From the NCBI GenBank assembly GCA_031288815.1, contig JAITQR010000188.1:1-25278 (forward strand): 25,278 bases of DNA, read 5' to 3'. Below the pieces are notes generated by a model, which was not told the origin of the DNA, made no database searches, and saw only the letters and a program-made list of their open reading frames with translations. Position numbers and translations under genes: made by a program. This stretch comes from Treponema sp. GTDB taxonomy: Bacteria; Spirochaetota; Spirochaetia; Treponematales; Breznakiellaceae. Positions 15,227-24,744 of this stretch are shown here, one piece after another (positions within the stretch are counted from its first letter, which is position 1; every line of letters begins with the position of its first letter).

Positions 15227-15814
15227 TTACCGCGCCTTAACTTTAAATTCAAGACGCTCCCTTTCTCCCTGCAGGCGGAAGATCAGTTCCGAACTGTCAA
15301 ACGGTACGACTATACGGAATTCCTCTTCTTTTCCGGAACCGAAGAAGAGACGGTGGGAAAAACCGGAACCCTCCCCTCCCCTCCCCTGAACGGGATTTAT
15401 CAGGATGTCTGTCAAGCCGTCCTCCGCGGCCCGTTCCTCCCGGTCCGGTTTTTTCTGAATCGTAACTATCACCGTTCCCTGGTACCGCCGAGCGTCCACA
15501 GTAATACTGTTTCCCTGGAACTTGTGGCTCCCGCCGGCGATGCCCGAAAACGCGATAATCGCGCTGATCGCCGAGAGGATCAGCACGGTGGTAAAAAGCA
15601 TGGCCAGGGGTTTCGTGGCGACAAGAGGCCGGAAAAGGTTGAATTTCGGCGGGGCCGATTCTTCGTAGAGGGCCCTTACCCGTTGGGGCGCTTTTGCCAG
15701 CCGTTTTTCCCGGGAATAATAAAAAACCAGCTCGTCTTCCCCGGGCTTGTTTTCCGTAAGCTCCCTGCCGGGGTTGGGCCGGGAAGGTTTATCGCCGGAA
15801 GATCCGTCACTCAT
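15227..15814 (-). CDS. Single-pass membrane protein, unknown function
   Basis: A 195-residue protein with a charged, hydrophilic N-terminal part (residues 1-65), one membrane helix (about 68-92, PLAMLFTTVLILSAISAIIA), and a beta-rich C-terminal part (about 100-195) that would face the periplasm if the basic residues before the helix stay inside. The C-terminal domain alternates hydrophobic residues (TVIVTIQK, EEFRIVVPF, ELIFRLQG), like a small immunoglobulin- or beta-sandwich-type fold. No family is recognised. Its ATG overlaps the stop of the NAD(P)HX repair gene by 8 bp with a good SD (ggggagaa), so the two are translationally coupled. Confidence 0.75.
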   Translation of the reverse strand: MSDGSSGDKPSRPNPGRELTENKPGEDELVFYYSREKRLAKAPQRVRALYEESAPPKFNLFRPLVATKPLAMLFTTVLILSAISAIIAFSGIAGGSHKFQGNSITVDARRYQGTVIVTIQKKPDREERAAEDGLTDILINPVQGRGGEGSGFSHRLFFGSGKEEEFRIVVPFDSSELIFRLQGERERLEFKVKAR

Positions 15815-17504
15815 GGGGTTCTCCCCAAAAACCGGCTCCCCCGGACCAGGACGGCAGCCAGGCCCTTCCCGCTATATCCGCCGCCTTATCCGCCAGTTCC
15901 AGGGGATCGGTAAAACGGCCGGCCAGAAGGGGGTCTTCCGCGGCCCTGATCAGAAGCGCCGCGGCGGCCAGGGCGCAGGCATACAAATCGGGAGACGGGG
16001 TTTCCCGGGATGGGGCCGCGGAAGCCGCGGCCCCGCCGGAATCATCCCGGTTCACCGCGAGGCAGCGGGCGGCTATGCCGGCGCAGAAGCCCGCCAGAAG
16101 GTCGCCGCTGCCCCCGGCGCCCAGAACCGGCGCCATACCGTCTACCAGGCCCAGCCTTCCGTCCGGGGCGGCCACAAACATTACATGGGTCTTAAAAAGG
16201 ACAACCGCCTTTTTTTCCCGGGCAAGGGAAAGGAGGAGGGGCGCGGGATGGGCCAGAAGATCCTCTTTGGGAATGTCCCCATAGGCGGCCAGTTCCCCCG
16301 GATGGGGGGTAAGCAGGGCGCTGCCGTGAAACACCCTGCCCTTGGCAAGGCCAATGGCGTCGGCGTCAAGGATAAGGGGGATACCGGCCTCCTCCAGCGC
16401 CAGGGCTTCTTCCAGAATCTTCCGGCGAGCCGGCGATTTGCCCCAGCCGGGACCCAGCAGAACGGCGTGAGGCTTAAAACGGGAAACCCCTTCCGGCGCG
16501 GCGCCGATCCCCAGGACTTCACCCCCTGTCTCAGAGGGAACCACCATAAGGCCCCCGGCGTTGGCGGCCAGGGGCTGATGGATCTGCGGATCCGCCACCA
16601 GCCGGATAAGCCCCGTTCCTACAGCCTGGGCGGCCCTGGCGGCGATCCGGGCGGCCCCGGAAGCGCCCGACGATCCGGCGCGGATCTCAAGCAAGCCCCG
16701 GCTGTACTTGTAGGCGTTCCGTTTTACCGGGGGGATCAGTGAAGCGGCCCGGTCCCAGGAGATCAGTTCCGCCGCCCGGTATTTTTCCGTCAGCTCCCGG
16801 GGAAAGATACCCCTTACGGGGAGGATCTTTCCCGCCCGGGGCCGGGCGGCGGGATCGTAGAGGCAGAATTTCATAGGCTCTATGGCCAGGGTGGCGTCGG
16901 CGGAAAGAACCGGCTCCCCCTCCTTCCGGTGATCCGAATTTCCCGAAGGCAGATCCACGGACACTACCAGGGGCCGCCTTCCGCCGTCCGCGCCGGCAGC
17001 AAGACAATTTACCTGTCCAACCAGATCGGCAAGAGGGCCCCGCAAGGGCCCCTCCAGCCCCGTCCCGGCAACGCCGTCGATGAGGAGATCCGCCCGGCGG
17101 AGAATTTCACCCAGCGCCGGATCGGGATCGGCCCCCAGAGGGAAAACCCTGACGCCCATCTTTTCCAGGGAACGGAAGGCCTCCGATCGGGGAGTCCGTT
17201 CCCCGGGGCCGGGGATTTTACCGATCACCACCGCCGCCTTTTCAGGCGCCGCCCGTTCCGCCAGGATCAGGGTCCGCAGGATCACCAGGGCGTCGGCGGC
17301 GTTGTTTCCCGAACCGGCAAGGGCCACGACGCCGGGCTTTCCGGAAGAAGCGCCAAAGAGGGAGGGAAAGGCCGCAAGCAATACTTCGGCGGCCCGGCGG
17401 CCCGCGGCTTCCACCAGGGCGAAAGAATCGAAGAACCACCGGGAAGCGGCCTCCGCGTCCATGGCTCGGGCAGGGCCGGCAAAGATAAGGGCGTCGCCGT
17501 TCAT
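15807..17504 (-). CDS. nnrD: Bifunctional NAD(P)H-hydrate epimerase / ADP-dependent NAD(P)H-hydrate dehydratase
   Basis: A 565-residue fusion that repairs hydrated (damaged) NADH and NADPH: the N-terminal YjeF_N domain (about residues 5-220) epimerises the R and S forms, and the C-terminal ribokinase-like domain (about 240-550) dehydrates S-NAD(P)HX using ADP. The dehydratase keeps LLGPGWGK, LDADAIGL, TPHPGE (399-404) and GAGGSGD (462-468) with catalytic Asp468. The epimerase motif reads GSGNNAADA (64-72) in place of the usual G-GNNGGDG; the Asp is kept but three glycines are alanines. ATG 17504 is chosen because it overlaps the upstream stop as ATGA and has a GGGGGAG SD. Second gene of a five-gene operon. 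Confidence 0.92.
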   Translation of the reverse strand: MNGDALIFAGPARAMDAEAASRWFFDSFALVEAAGRRAAEVLLAAFPSLFGASSGKPGVVALAGSGNNAADALVILRTLILAERAAPEKAAVVIGKIPGPGERTPRSEAFRSLEKMGVRVFPLGADPDPALGEILRRADLLIDGVAGTGLEGPLRGPLADLVGQVNCLAAGADGGRRPLVVSVDLPSGNSDHRKEGEPVLSADATLAIEPMKFCLYDPAARPRAGKILPVRGIFPRELTEKYRAAELISWDRAASLIPPVKRNAYKYSRGLLEIRAGSSGASGAARIAARAAQAVGTGLIRLVADPQIHQPLAANAGGLMVVPSETGGEVLGIGAAPEGVSRFKPHAVLLGPGWGKSPARRKILEEALALEEAGIPLILDADAIGLAKGRVFHGSALLTPHPGELAAYGDIPKEDLLAHPAPLLLSLAREKKAVVLFKTHVMFVAAPDGRLGLVDGMAPVLGAGGSGDLLAGFCAGIAARCLAVNRDDSGGAAASAAPSRETPSPDLYACALAAAALLIRAAEDPLLAGRFTDPLELADKAADIAGRAWLPSWSGGAGFWGEPHE

Positions 17505-18718
17505 TGGGGCTCCCCCAGCATCTTGTCGGTACGCCACCAGACAAGCTTCGCGTTATAATCACTTACCAGGAGGGCGGAGAGAATACCGTCCCCGGAAAGG
17601 TTGAAACTGTTTAGCTGGAGTTCGTCCTGGTTGACCCGGATTACCCCGTGCTGGCTTTCCCCGGAAGAAGCGGAGTCGGTGTTCAAGATTACCAGGGAAT
17701 ACCCGGCATCTTCCGGAAAGCCGAGAAACACCCTGCCTTTCCGAATTACCCCAAGCATAAAGTAGAGCATCCGGGCCCTAACCTTGCGGCCGTTATCGTC
17801 AAAACTATGTTCCAGCAGGGGAACTTCCACACTATCAGTATAGATTCCGTTTTCGTTCATGATCCAGATGATGGAACCGTAGGGTTCGTTCCCGGTACGG
17901 GTGCTGGTGGATTCGTCAAAGGTATCCCGGTAATAATCAACCTTGATATAGAGACCGCGGTTATCCGGGGCGCTCATGATAGCGTCAACGGAAGATGAAA
18001 CATCGGGCCAATCCGGGGGAACCGGCACGGCGCTGTTCGTAAGCCGCACCTGGGAAAGAGCCGAACCGGAAGAATCAAACCGGTAAATATTCCAGCCGGT
18101 GGAAATACGGCAGACCACCGCAAGTTCATCCTCCACCGAGCTGTAAAGCCCGCTTATCCGGGGAAAGGGGCTTCCCCCGATTCCCCCCTGCCCCAGATAC
18201 TCTACGAAGCGGCCGTCCGCGTCGAAGTGGAGAACGATACTGTCCAACAGAGCCCTGTTTTCCCCGTCGTAGCCGTAACGGTCGTCGGGGAGCCGTTCTT
18301 CCACATAGATATGTTTCCGGGAATCCACCACGATCCTTCCCGGGGAGCGCAGGGGGTAAGAAAAAGCCCAGCGGGTTACCCGGGCGCTGTCCTCGATATT
18401 GGTCTTTAGGGAATAAGGCGCCGGATTGGTTTCCTCGTTGTAGATCATAAAAAGCAGATCCCCGTAGGAGTTGTAACGGGCTATCTTCTGGCCGTTTCCG
18501 TCGGAAATATAAAAAAGACCCTCCCGCATGGCAAGGCTGGCCTGGCTTATCCCCCGGTCGCCCTCAAGATCGTACAGGGCAAGCTGATCCTCCAGCCGCC
18601 CGATATCCAGGGTAAAAAGATCCTCCCGGGCCACGGAAACCACATCTCCCCGGGAGCAGGCGCCCAAAAACAGGCTAAACAGGCTAAACAGGCTAAATAA
18701 AAAGGCAAAAAATTTCAT
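17501..18718 (-). CDS. Lipoprotein with beta-propeller/NHL-like repeats
   Basis: A 405-residue lipoprotein. The signal sequence is very hydrophobic (FSLFSLFSLFLGAC) and ends in a lipobox LGAC with Cys at 21. The mature part has recurring segments such as GLFYISDGNGQKIARYNSYG and GRIVVDSRKHIYVEE, and SIVLHFDADGRFVEYLG, which resemble NHL or six-bladed beta-propeller strands, so it probably binds a ligand or protein at the membrane surface. It resembles treponemal NHL-type lipoproteins in layout. It is the first gene of the operon, with SD aggac and the NAD(P)HX-repair gene overlapping its stop. Function in that operon is not known. Confidence 0.8.
   Translation of the reverse strand: MKFFAFLFSLFSLFSLFLGACSRGDVVSVAREDLFTLDIGRLEDQLALYDLEGDRGISQASLAMREGLFYISDGNGQKIARYNSYGDLLFMIYNEETNPAPYSLKTNIEDSARVTRWAFSYPLRSPGRIVVDSRKHIYVEERLPDDRYGYDGENRALLDSIVLHFDADGRFVEYLGQGGIGGSPFPRISGLYSSVEDELAVVCRISTGWNIYRFDSSGSALSQVRLTNSAVPVPPDWPDVSSSVDAIMSAPDNRGLYIKVDYYRDTFDESTSTRTGNEPYGSIIWIMNENGIYTDSVEVPLLEHSFDDNGRKVRARMLYFMLGVIRKGRVFLGFPEDAGYSLVILNTDSASSGESQHGVIRVNQDELQLNSFNLSGDGILSALLVSDYNAKLVWWRTDKMLGEPQ
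18671..18697. repeat. Three tandem copies of a 9-bp unit in a signal peptide
   Basis: caggctaaa occurs three times in a row with exact 9-bp period. On the coding (minus) strand it encodes repeated Phe-Ser-Leu in the hydrophobic core of the lipoprotein signal peptide. Gain or loss of a copy keeps the frame and changes helix length by three residues. Confidence 0.85.
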
Positions 18719-18864
18719 AAAGTCCTGTCAGTATACATGATTCCGGATAAATTTTCACCCGTTGCCGAGCATCGACAAACACGGACGCTTCTTCGCCGCT
18801 CCGCGCCGCCGCTTGCGGCCGGGGATTGGGTATTTTATACTTGGATAACCGAAGGGGGCCTGAA

Positions 18865-19437
18865 ATGCCGGAAATTTTGGTCAAAGAAGAAAGGCTGTGG
18901 ACCTACAGGGACTACAGGGAATGGGATCTCAAAGAAGGGGAGCGGTACGAACTTATCTATGGCGTTGCCTATGCCATGTCCGCCCCGAACGCGGTACACC
19001 AGTCAATCCTGGTGGCGCTGGCGGCAAAATTTTACATTTTTCTTGAGGGAAAACCCTGTAAAATATATCCCGCTCCGTACGATGTGCGGCTTTTTTATGA
19101 AGAAGATGAAAATGACGATACGGTGGTTCAGCCTGACTTGGCGGTGATCTGTGATGAAAAGAAACGGGGCCCCGAAGGCTGCCGGGGCGCGCCGGACCTG
19201 GTGGTGGAGATACTCTCCCCTTCCAACACGGTGATAGAAATGGAGAGAAAATTCGACCTCTACCGGGTGGCCGGAGTGCGGGAGTACTGGGTGGTCGCCC
19301 CGGAGGAAAAGATCATCCATGTCCACCGCTTCCGGGAAGGCGGCATGGATACCCTGGCTTACGGGGAAAATGACACCGCCCTGTCGGACATACTGCCGGG
19401 TCTCGCGATTTCCCTGAAAGCGGTTTTCGCGGAATAG
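18865..19437 (+). CDS. Uma2-family (DUF820) putative endonuclease
   Basis: A 190-residue protein of the Uma2 group, which has a PD-(D/E)XK nuclease fold but no well-established biological role. The visible core is [12 protein letters not shown], then [11 protein letters not shown] with the first catalytic Asp, and [11 protein letters not shown] with the Glu of the second catalytic part, followed by [19 protein letters not shown] 18865 has SD aggggg at 6 bp; upstream in-frame codons lack homology. It stands alone, divergent from the lipoprotein operon. A short ggctg/cagcc stem follows its stop (19450-19462), without a T-run. Confidence 0.87.
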   Translation: MPEILVKEERLWTYRDYREWDLKEGERYELIYGVAYAMSAPNAVHQSILVALAAKFYIFLEGKPCKIYPAPYDVRLFYEEDENDDTVVQPDLAVICDEKKRGPEGCRGAPDLVVEILSPSNTVIEMERKFDLYRVAGVREYWVVAPEEKIIHVHRFREGGMDTLAYGENDTALSDILPGLAISLKAVFAE

Positions 19438-19607
19438 ATCCGTATTAAAGGCTGAATCAGCCCCGCTTAATATTTCTGATGCCGGAAGCTTTCCCAAAAC
19501 TCCCGTTTTTGAGAAAGCAAGCTTTAAATTTAAGAAGAGCCTCCGATCCGATAGCGGTTCTGCGTTCCGGATACCGGGCGGTCTGCCGCGCCGGGGCCCG
19601 CCGGCCC

Positions 19608-19636
19608 TTGCCAATCCACACCCCCCACGGTACATT
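19608..19636 (+). promoter_or_regulatory. Candidate promoter for leaderless secA mRNA
   Basis: ttgcca (19608-19613), exactly 17 bp, then tacatt (19631-19636). A start seven bases after the -10 falls on 19643, the A of the secA ATG. No SD is seen in the preceding 40 bp. Confidence 0.45.
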
Positions 19637-19642
19637 TACTCT

Positions 19643-22396
19643 ATGTTTGATAAATTTATTAAAGCTCTCTTCGGCTCCCAGCACGAACGGGACCTGAAGG
19701 CGCTTCTTCCCATACTCCACGCGGTAAATGAAAAGGAAGCCTGGGCCGCGGCCCTTCCGGCGGCTGAATTCCCCGAAATGACGGCCCTGTTTCGGGATCG
19801 TTACGCCAAAGGCGAGGGTCTGGACGATCTGCTCCCCGAAGCCTTTGCCCTGGCCCGGGAAGCCGCCCGGCGCTGCCTGGGGGAACGGCCCTACGATGTC
19901 CAGGTGTTGGGTTCCATCGTGCTGCACCAGGGGAAGATCGTGGAGATGAAGACCGGGGAAGGCAAAACCCTGATGAGCGTTGCCGCGGTATACCTCAACG
20001 CCATCCCCGGCAAGGGTATCCATGTAGTTACGGTAAATGATTACCTGGCCGGCCGGGATGCCGAATGGATGAGGCCTATATTCAGCTACCTGGGGCTGAG
20101 GGTTGGCACCATCCTTTCCGATATGGACAATGCCCGGCGCAAGGAAAACTACGCCTGCGACGTAACCTACGGAACCAACAACGAATTCGGCTTTGACTAT
20201 CTGCGGGACAACATGCATCTTTCCCTGGAAAGCCGGGTTCAGCGGGGACACCATTTCTGCGTGGTGGATGAGATAGATTCTATTCTCATTGATGAGGCGC
20301 GTACCCCCCTGATCATTTCCGGCGCCGCGGAGGACGACACTTTTAAATACGCCGAGGTTAACCGGCTCCTCTCCTCCCTTGAGGAGGTGAAGAAAAAGGC
20401 CAACGACGAATACCCCGATGAAACCCAGGGGGAGGAAGTTGTCGGGGACTACAAGATCAACGAGAAGAACAAATCTATCTCTTTTAGCAACGCCGGGCTT
20501 GCCAAAATTGAGACGATCCTGCAGAAACGGGGTCTTATCAAGGGCGCCATTGTGGATGAAGAAAATTTTGAGTATATCCACTATTTTACCCAGGCCCTGC
20601 GGGCCCATAAGCTTTTCACCATCGACGTGGATTACGTTGTCCAGGACGGACAGGTGCAGATCGTGGATGAGTTCACCGGACGTATCCTTTACGGCCGCCG
20701 TTATTCCGACGGGCTTCACCAGGCTATTGAGGCCAAGGAACGGATCAAGATTGCCCAGCGGAACCGGACCCTGGCCACCATAACTTTTCAGAACTACTTT
20801 CGGCTGTATGAGAAAATATCCGGAATGACCGGAACCGCCGATACGGAAGCGGTAGAATTTAATAAAATATATAACCTTGATGTGGCCGTGATCCCTACGA
20901 ACCTGCCGGTGGCCCGCCATGACGAGGACGACGTGGTCTACCTCAATGAAAAGGACAAGTACGAGGCCCTCTGCGACGAAATTGCCGAAGCTTACAAGAA
21001 AGGGCAGCCCATGCTGGTCGGCACGGTATCCATCGAAAAATCGGAGGCTATCTCCAGCTTCCTTACCCGCCGGGGGATACGCCACGAAGTCCTGAACGCC
21101 AAAAACCACGCCAGGGAAGCCCTGATTATCGCCGAAGCCGGAGCCAGGGGAGCGGTGACTATCGCTACCAACATGGCCGGCCGGGGCACGGATATTAAAC
21201 TGGGGGGGAACCCGGAATTCAGGGCGAGAAAAAAGATAGGAACCAACGCCACCCCGGAACAATACGCCGCGGCCTACCGGGAAGAGTACGAGAAATGGCA
21301 GAAAGATTACCAGGAGGTAAAGGATCTGGGGGGCCTTTACGTTATCGGTACCGAGCGTCATGAAAGCCGGCGTATCGACAACCAGTTGAGGGGTCGTTCG
21401 GGCCGGCAGGGCGATCCGGGAAAGTCGAAATTTTTCATCTCCATGGACGACGAACTTATGCGCCTTTTCGGCGGGGAAAGGATCAAGGGGATCATGGGCC
21501 GCATCGGCATGGAAGGGGGTGAGCCCATCTATCATCCCCTGCTTAACCGCAGTATCGAGAACGCCCAGAAAAAAGTGGAAGAGAGGAACTTTGAAATCCG
21601 CAAGCATCTCCTGGAATACGATGACGTGCTGAACCAGCAGCGGAAGTTTATCTACGAACAGCGGGACGCGATACTCCGGGACGAAAAACTCAGGAACCGG
21701 GTAAACGAAGCCACGGCGGATATGGTGGCGGAAATGCTCAATACTTACCGGAACGGCCAGCGCCGGGACGCGGCGGGGGCATACCGGAATCTGGCGGAAT
21801 CTCTGCACACCAAATTCGGCTATACCCTCAGGGCCGATGACGGGAATGCCCTCAAAAATCCTGATGAGCTGGAAAAAAACATCATCGCGGATCTTGAGAA
21901 GGACATTACCGACAAAGAAAGCCTTATTCCCCCGGCCTACTTTAACCTGATCATCCGGGAACAGTACCTCCACGCGATAGACCGCAAGTGGCTGGATCAT
22001 CTGGAAAACATGGAAGCCCTGAGGGAAGCGGTGTACCTGCGGAGCTACGCCCAGAAGAATCCCCTTACCGAATACAAGGTTGAGGGTTTCCAGATATTCG
22101 AGACCATGATCGAGGAGATCCGCCAGGAGATCGCCTCGCGGCTCCATCTGGTGCGTATCCAGGTTTCAGGCAATGCCCCGGTACGCCCCCTGGGAAAGCC
22201 CGTCGCGGCAGCCCAGTCCGCCAGCCACGGCAGCGTGGGCTCCTTTGGCGGTCTTGCCGCCGGCAATACCCAGAGCGCCAGCGCCGCCGCCCAGCCCGAT
22301 TCCGCCCGGGTGGTCCGTTCTTACCCCAAGGTGGGACGCAACGATCCCTGCCCCTGCGGCAGCGGAAAGAAATACAAACATTGCCACGGACGCTAA
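19643..22396 (+). CDS. secA: Protein translocase ATPase SecA
   Basis: A 917-residue motor that drives unfolded preproteins through SecYEG. Walker A is GEGKT with Lys108, and the DEAD-type box is DEID at 209-212, the same numbering as in E. coli Sec[30 protein letters not shown] and the helical scaffold region are intact. After an Ala/Ser-rich linker (about 857-895) the C-terminus has the zinc-binding signature [13 protein letters not shown] with Cys903, Cys905, Cys914 and His915, used for SecB or ribosome contact. Length fits full-size SecA. No SD precedes the ATG, unlike most neighbours. Its TAA overlaps the stop of the convergent isomerase gene (ctaa). Confidence 0.97.
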   Translation: MFDKFIKALFGSQHERDLKALLPILHAVNEKEAWAAALPAAEFPEMTALFRDRYAKGEGLDDLLPEAFALAREAARRCLGERPYDVQVLGSIVLHQGKIVEMKTGEGKTLMSVAAVYLNAIPGKGIHVVTVNDYLAGRDAEWMRPIFSYLGLRVGTILSDMDNARRKENYACDVTYGTNNEFGFDYLRDNMHLSLESRVQRGHHFCVVDEIDSILIDEARTPLIISGAAEDDTFKYAEVNRLLSSLEEVKKKANDEYPDETQGEEVVGDYKINEKNKSISFSNAGLAKIETILQKRGLIKGAIVDEENFEYIHYFTQALRAHKLFTIDVDYVVQDGQVQIVDEFTGRILYGRRYSDGLHQAIEAKERIKIAQRNRTLATITFQNYFRLYEKISGMTGTADTEAVEFNKIYNLDVAVIPTNLPVARHDEDDVVYLNEKDKYEALCDEIAEAYKKGQPMLVGTVSIEKSEAISSFLTRRGIRHEVLNAKNHAREALIIAEAGARGAVTIATNMAGRGTDIKLGGNPEFRARKKIGTNATPEQYAAAYREEYEKWQKDYQEVKDLGGLYVIGTERHESRRIDNQLRGRSGRQGDPGKSKFFISMDDELMRLFGGERIKGIMGRIGMEGGEPIYHPLLNRSIENAQKKVEERNFEIRKHLLEYDDVLNQQRKFIYEQRDAILRDEKLRNRVNEATADMVAEMLNTYRNGQRRDAAGAYRNLAESLHTKFGYTLRADDGNALKNPDELEKNIIADLEKDITDKESLIPPAYFNLIIREQYLHAIDRKWLDHLENMEALREAVYLRSYAQKNPLTEYKVEGFQIFETMIEEIRQEIASRLHLVRIQVSGNAPVRPLGKPVAAAQSASHGSVGSFGGLAAGNTQSASAAAQPDSARVVRSYPKVGRNDPCPCGSGKKYKHCHGR

Positions 22397-23160
22397 GCCT
22401 GGTTATAGTCTTTTATCCAGTCTTTTAAAACCGCCGCATCCTCAAGGAACTGTTCTTGGCTGTCGCCTTTTACAAATTCCATAAGGAGGTAGTGATCCTG
22501 TGTTCTGTCGATGAGCCTGAAATATTCTTTCCAGGCATCCTTGCCTTCCACAAGGGGACGGCGTTGCCTATCCGCCCAATAGTAGGTATGGATGTTTAAG
22601 AGCTTATCTTTTAAAAGCCCGAGTCCCTCCAGGCGCGCGGCTTCGTCCAGATGGGAGGAAGGCTGCCAAAGGCAACAAATGTTCCTGTTGTTTACGGCGC
22701 CGAGCAGTTTCATGGCGCTTTCGTTTGTGTCCGTCAGGGTATTCCCGTGCCACTCGTAAGCGACCCTGATGCCAAATTCCGCCGCCATGTCCGCGATGGC
22801 AGCTGATTCACGGACAATTCTATTAAACTCGTCCCCGGAAACATCGGCGGATGATTTGTTCCCCGCCCATACACGTATAGCAGGCGCTCCCAGTTCCCGC
22901 GCCGTAAAAAGGCTCTTTTTAAAAACTTCCCCGAAATTTTCTTCCGTTCCCAGTCGAAAATAAGAACCGTAAGAAACCACCCCGAGTCCCGCGGACTCGG
23001 TTTCCTTTCGGAGACGGGCCGCGGCGGCCGGATCGCCGGCCTTGACGTGATAATTCTCACTCCATTCAATGCCCGCAAGCCCTGCCCTGGCCGCAAGGCG
23101 TAGCAGTTCCCCGGCGGATTTTTCTTTCAAGGTAATAGAAACAACTCCACTTCTCAACAT
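22393..23160 (-). CDS. Sugar phosphate isomerase/epimerase-like TIM-barrel protein
   Basis: A 255-residue member of the xylose-isomerase-like TIM-barrel superfamily, which includes sugar and inositol isomerases, epimerases and dehydratases. The opening [20 protein letters not shown] and [11 protein letters not shown] are typical. Candidate metal ligands include Glu136 (AYEWHGN) and Glu in LLMEF near residue 228. Where many relatives have an Asp (DP-H), this protein has WQPSSH with Gln166, so its metal site may differ. SD ggaggaa lies before the ATG. It starts a few bases after the end of the Gfo/Idh/MocA gene, overlapping it by 7 bp, and both probably act in one sugar or polyol pathway. The substrate cannot be named. 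Confidence 0.85.
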   Translation of the reverse strand: MLRSGVVSITLKEKSAGELLRLAARAGLAGIEWSENYHVKAGDPAAAARLRKETESAGLGVVSYGSYFRLGTEENFGEVFKKSLFTARELGAPAIRVWAGNKSSADVSGDEFNRIVRESAAIADMAAEFGIRVAYEWHGNTLTDTNESAMKLLGAVNNRNICCLWQPSSHLDEAARLEGLGLLKDKLLNIHTYYWADRQRRPLVEGKDAWKEYFRLIDRTQDHYLLMEFVKGDSQEQFLEDAAVLKDWIKDYNQA

Positions 23161-24335
23161 AAATTCCTCCCAGAGTCAACAGGCCCAAAAACGGAACATG
23201 GGGGCAATTCGTTGTTATTGTAGTTTTTGACAAAGACATCGCTTAAACCGGAAATATAATAGTATTCGTTTTCCGGATCGGTGTTACTATATACCAATTT
23301 TTCAGGGGCGGGCTTGTTTATGGGGAAATTTTGAACCATGGCTACACACCGGGTATGCGCTTCCGCCGTTTCCAGGGTGCATACGGGAGGCTTGCCGCTT
23401 AGCGCCGATTCGAGAGCATCGTATAACTTCTGAAAAGGCTTCCCCTTTTCTATTTCCGCGTAGGATTTTTCCCCGCCATCGTTAAACCGGGCGGTAAAAT
23501 TGGCTTCCCCTTTTCTTTCAAAGCGGATGACACCCTTTTCAAAAACGAATTCCCCCATGGGGCCGATGTTCTGTTCTTCAACGCAATGAGCGGCAAAGAA
23601 AAGCAGTTCCGTGTTTTCGACGGTTCTTAGCCTAACCGCGGCGGCGTCATAGTTATCAATATCCGGCCTTGCTTTCCAAAGTCTCGCGTCCACATCGATT
23701 ATTTCCGCGGACCGGTTAATTTCGCCCCCTAAAAGGAAAAGCATTATTTGTAATTGATGGGCGCAGGCGTTGTTCAAAGGACTGTCGTATATTTTCTCGC
23801 CCCCGTACCGCGTCATACCGGCCCATTTATTCCGGCGGTAGTAACGGGTGTTGCGGCGGGGAAGCCACATGCTTTTTAAAAGCAGCGGCTTTCCATAAAC
23901 GCCGCCCAATATATCTCTCTTAAGGGCCAAAACATCTCTCGCGAAACACAGCTGATAACCTATTGCCACAAAAAGACCGGTTTCTTTTTCCCGTTCGACA
24001 AGGATCTTTACCTGATCCGCGTCCCCGCAAATAGGTTTTTCGCAAAGCACGTTGCTCCCGTGATTCAGGCAGCTCATTATATACTGATAATGGGTATGTA
24101 TGGGAGAAGAGATTACCGTCAAATCCGCGGTACGATTCAGATAGTACTCATCCACACTGCTAAACACCGGAATATTACGCGATTTAACTTCCGCGATATA
24201 CGGCGACCTGTCCGCGAAAGGATCAACAATGCCGGACAACTCTACCGCCGGATCGCGCAGGGACAAAAGCTCCTTAATATAATTTTCCCCATAGCCGCAA
24301 ATGCCGGCAAGCATGATCCTTATCCGTTTACCCAT
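23154..24335 (-). CDS. Gfo/Idh/MocA-family oxidoreductase
   Basis: A 393-residue NAD(P)-dependent sugar or polyol dehydrogenase. The Rossmann fold has GICGYG at residues 11-16 and Asp38 at the end of the second strand, favouring NAD. SSPIHTHY (76-83) and CEKPIC, with Glu99-Lys100-Pro101, are family hallmarks; the lysine is the usual catalytic residue. The larger C-terminal domain contains a Trp-rich WLPRRNTRYYRRNKW segment that may shape the sugar pocket. SD aaggagg lies before the ATG. Its stop overlaps the start of the downstream isomerase gene, so the two are cotranscribed. The family covers inositol, glucose-fructose and many other substrates. Confidence 0.9.
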   Translation of the reverse strand: MGKRIRIMLAGICGYGENYIKELLSLRDPAVELSGIVDPFADRSPYIAEVKSRNIPVFSSVDEYYLNRTADLTVISSPIHTHYQYIMSCLNHGSNVLCEKPICGDADQVKILVEREKETGLFVAIGYQLCFARDVLALKRDILGGVYGKPLLLKSMWLPRRNTRYYRRNKWAGMTRYGGEKIYDSPLNNACAHQLQIMLFLLGGEINRSAEIIDVDARLWKARPDIDNYDAAAVRLRTVENTELLFFAAHCVEEQNIGPMGEFVFEKGVIRFERKGEANFTARFNDGGEKSYAEIEKGKPFQKLYDALESALSGKPPVCTLETAEAHTRCVAMVQNFPINKPAPEKLVYSNTDPENEYYYISGLSDVFVKNYNNNELPPCSVFGPVDSGRNLC

Positions 24336-24363
24336 AAATGTTCCTCCTTAAAAACCGCATTTT

Positions 24364-24381
24364 CGCGGACTAAAGTCCGCG
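24364..24381. repeat. Perfect palindrome cgcggact-aa-agtccgcg
   Basis: An 8-bp stem with a 2-nt loop (or 7 bp with loop taaa) lies about 30 bp before the start of the Gfo/Idh/MocA gene, in its leader on the minus strand. It could be a REP-like element or an mRNA structure. No T-run follows in either direction. Confidence 0.5.
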
Positions 24382-24445
24382 GTCTGTCCACCAAGTAACC
24401 AGCTTTGTGGATAGACACTATTTAGCATGAATAAGGCTGATTCGC

Positions 24446-24467
24446 AAATTTGTAAACAGACAAATTT
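24446..24467. promoter_or_regulatory. Operator-like inverted repeat AAATTTGT-N6-ACAAATTT
   Basis: Perfect 8-bp half-sites separated by aaacag, in an AT-rich tract between divergent genes. The shape fits a dimeric repressor site controlling one or both transcripts. No regulator gene is visible nearby. Confidence 0.5.
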
Positions 24468-24738
24468 TAAAATAACAGGTCAAAATTTTCAAGACCGGAT
24501 TTTAAAACGGACAAAATAAGATTTTGGACCATGAAAAATCCATGGGTTCTCTTTCGCTTACATTAAACCAAAGTTCCGAACAAAGCGCCACGCGCGGACC
24601 GTCTCTTGCGGTTCCGGATCTGTCCCGGCCGGCGGCCAAGTAAACCGGGGAAACCCCTTGAAACTCCGGTTGAGTTCCCAGGTATAATTTAAAGGCTATA
24701 CACACAAGAAAGGAAGGACTAGAATAAGGGTATCTGTT

Positions 24739-24744
24739 TATAAT
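24739..24744 (+). promoter_or_regulatory. Candidate -10 element of the second isomerase gene
   Basis: A perfect tataat with no good -35 at 17 bp (ggacta). A start near 24751 gives a 38-nt leader with SD gaggag. Another tataat at 24683-24688 has ttgaaa 19 bp upstream and is an alternative. Confidence 0.35.

Noticed and set aside
15747..16742. Long plus-strand frames opposite the NAD(P)HX-repair gene
   Set aside because: They are Gly/Pro/Arg-rich shadow translation of a GC-rich gene.
18730..18758. Minus-strand promoter (gtgaaa, 17 bp, tatact) for the lipoprotein operon
   Set aside because: The predicted start near 18723 would cut into the SD aggac just before the ATG, so the real start is probably elsewhere.
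19457..22147. 896-codon minus-strand frame opposite secA
   Set aside because: It is the antisense of a clear secA with conserved motifs; the translation shows no domain and no SD.
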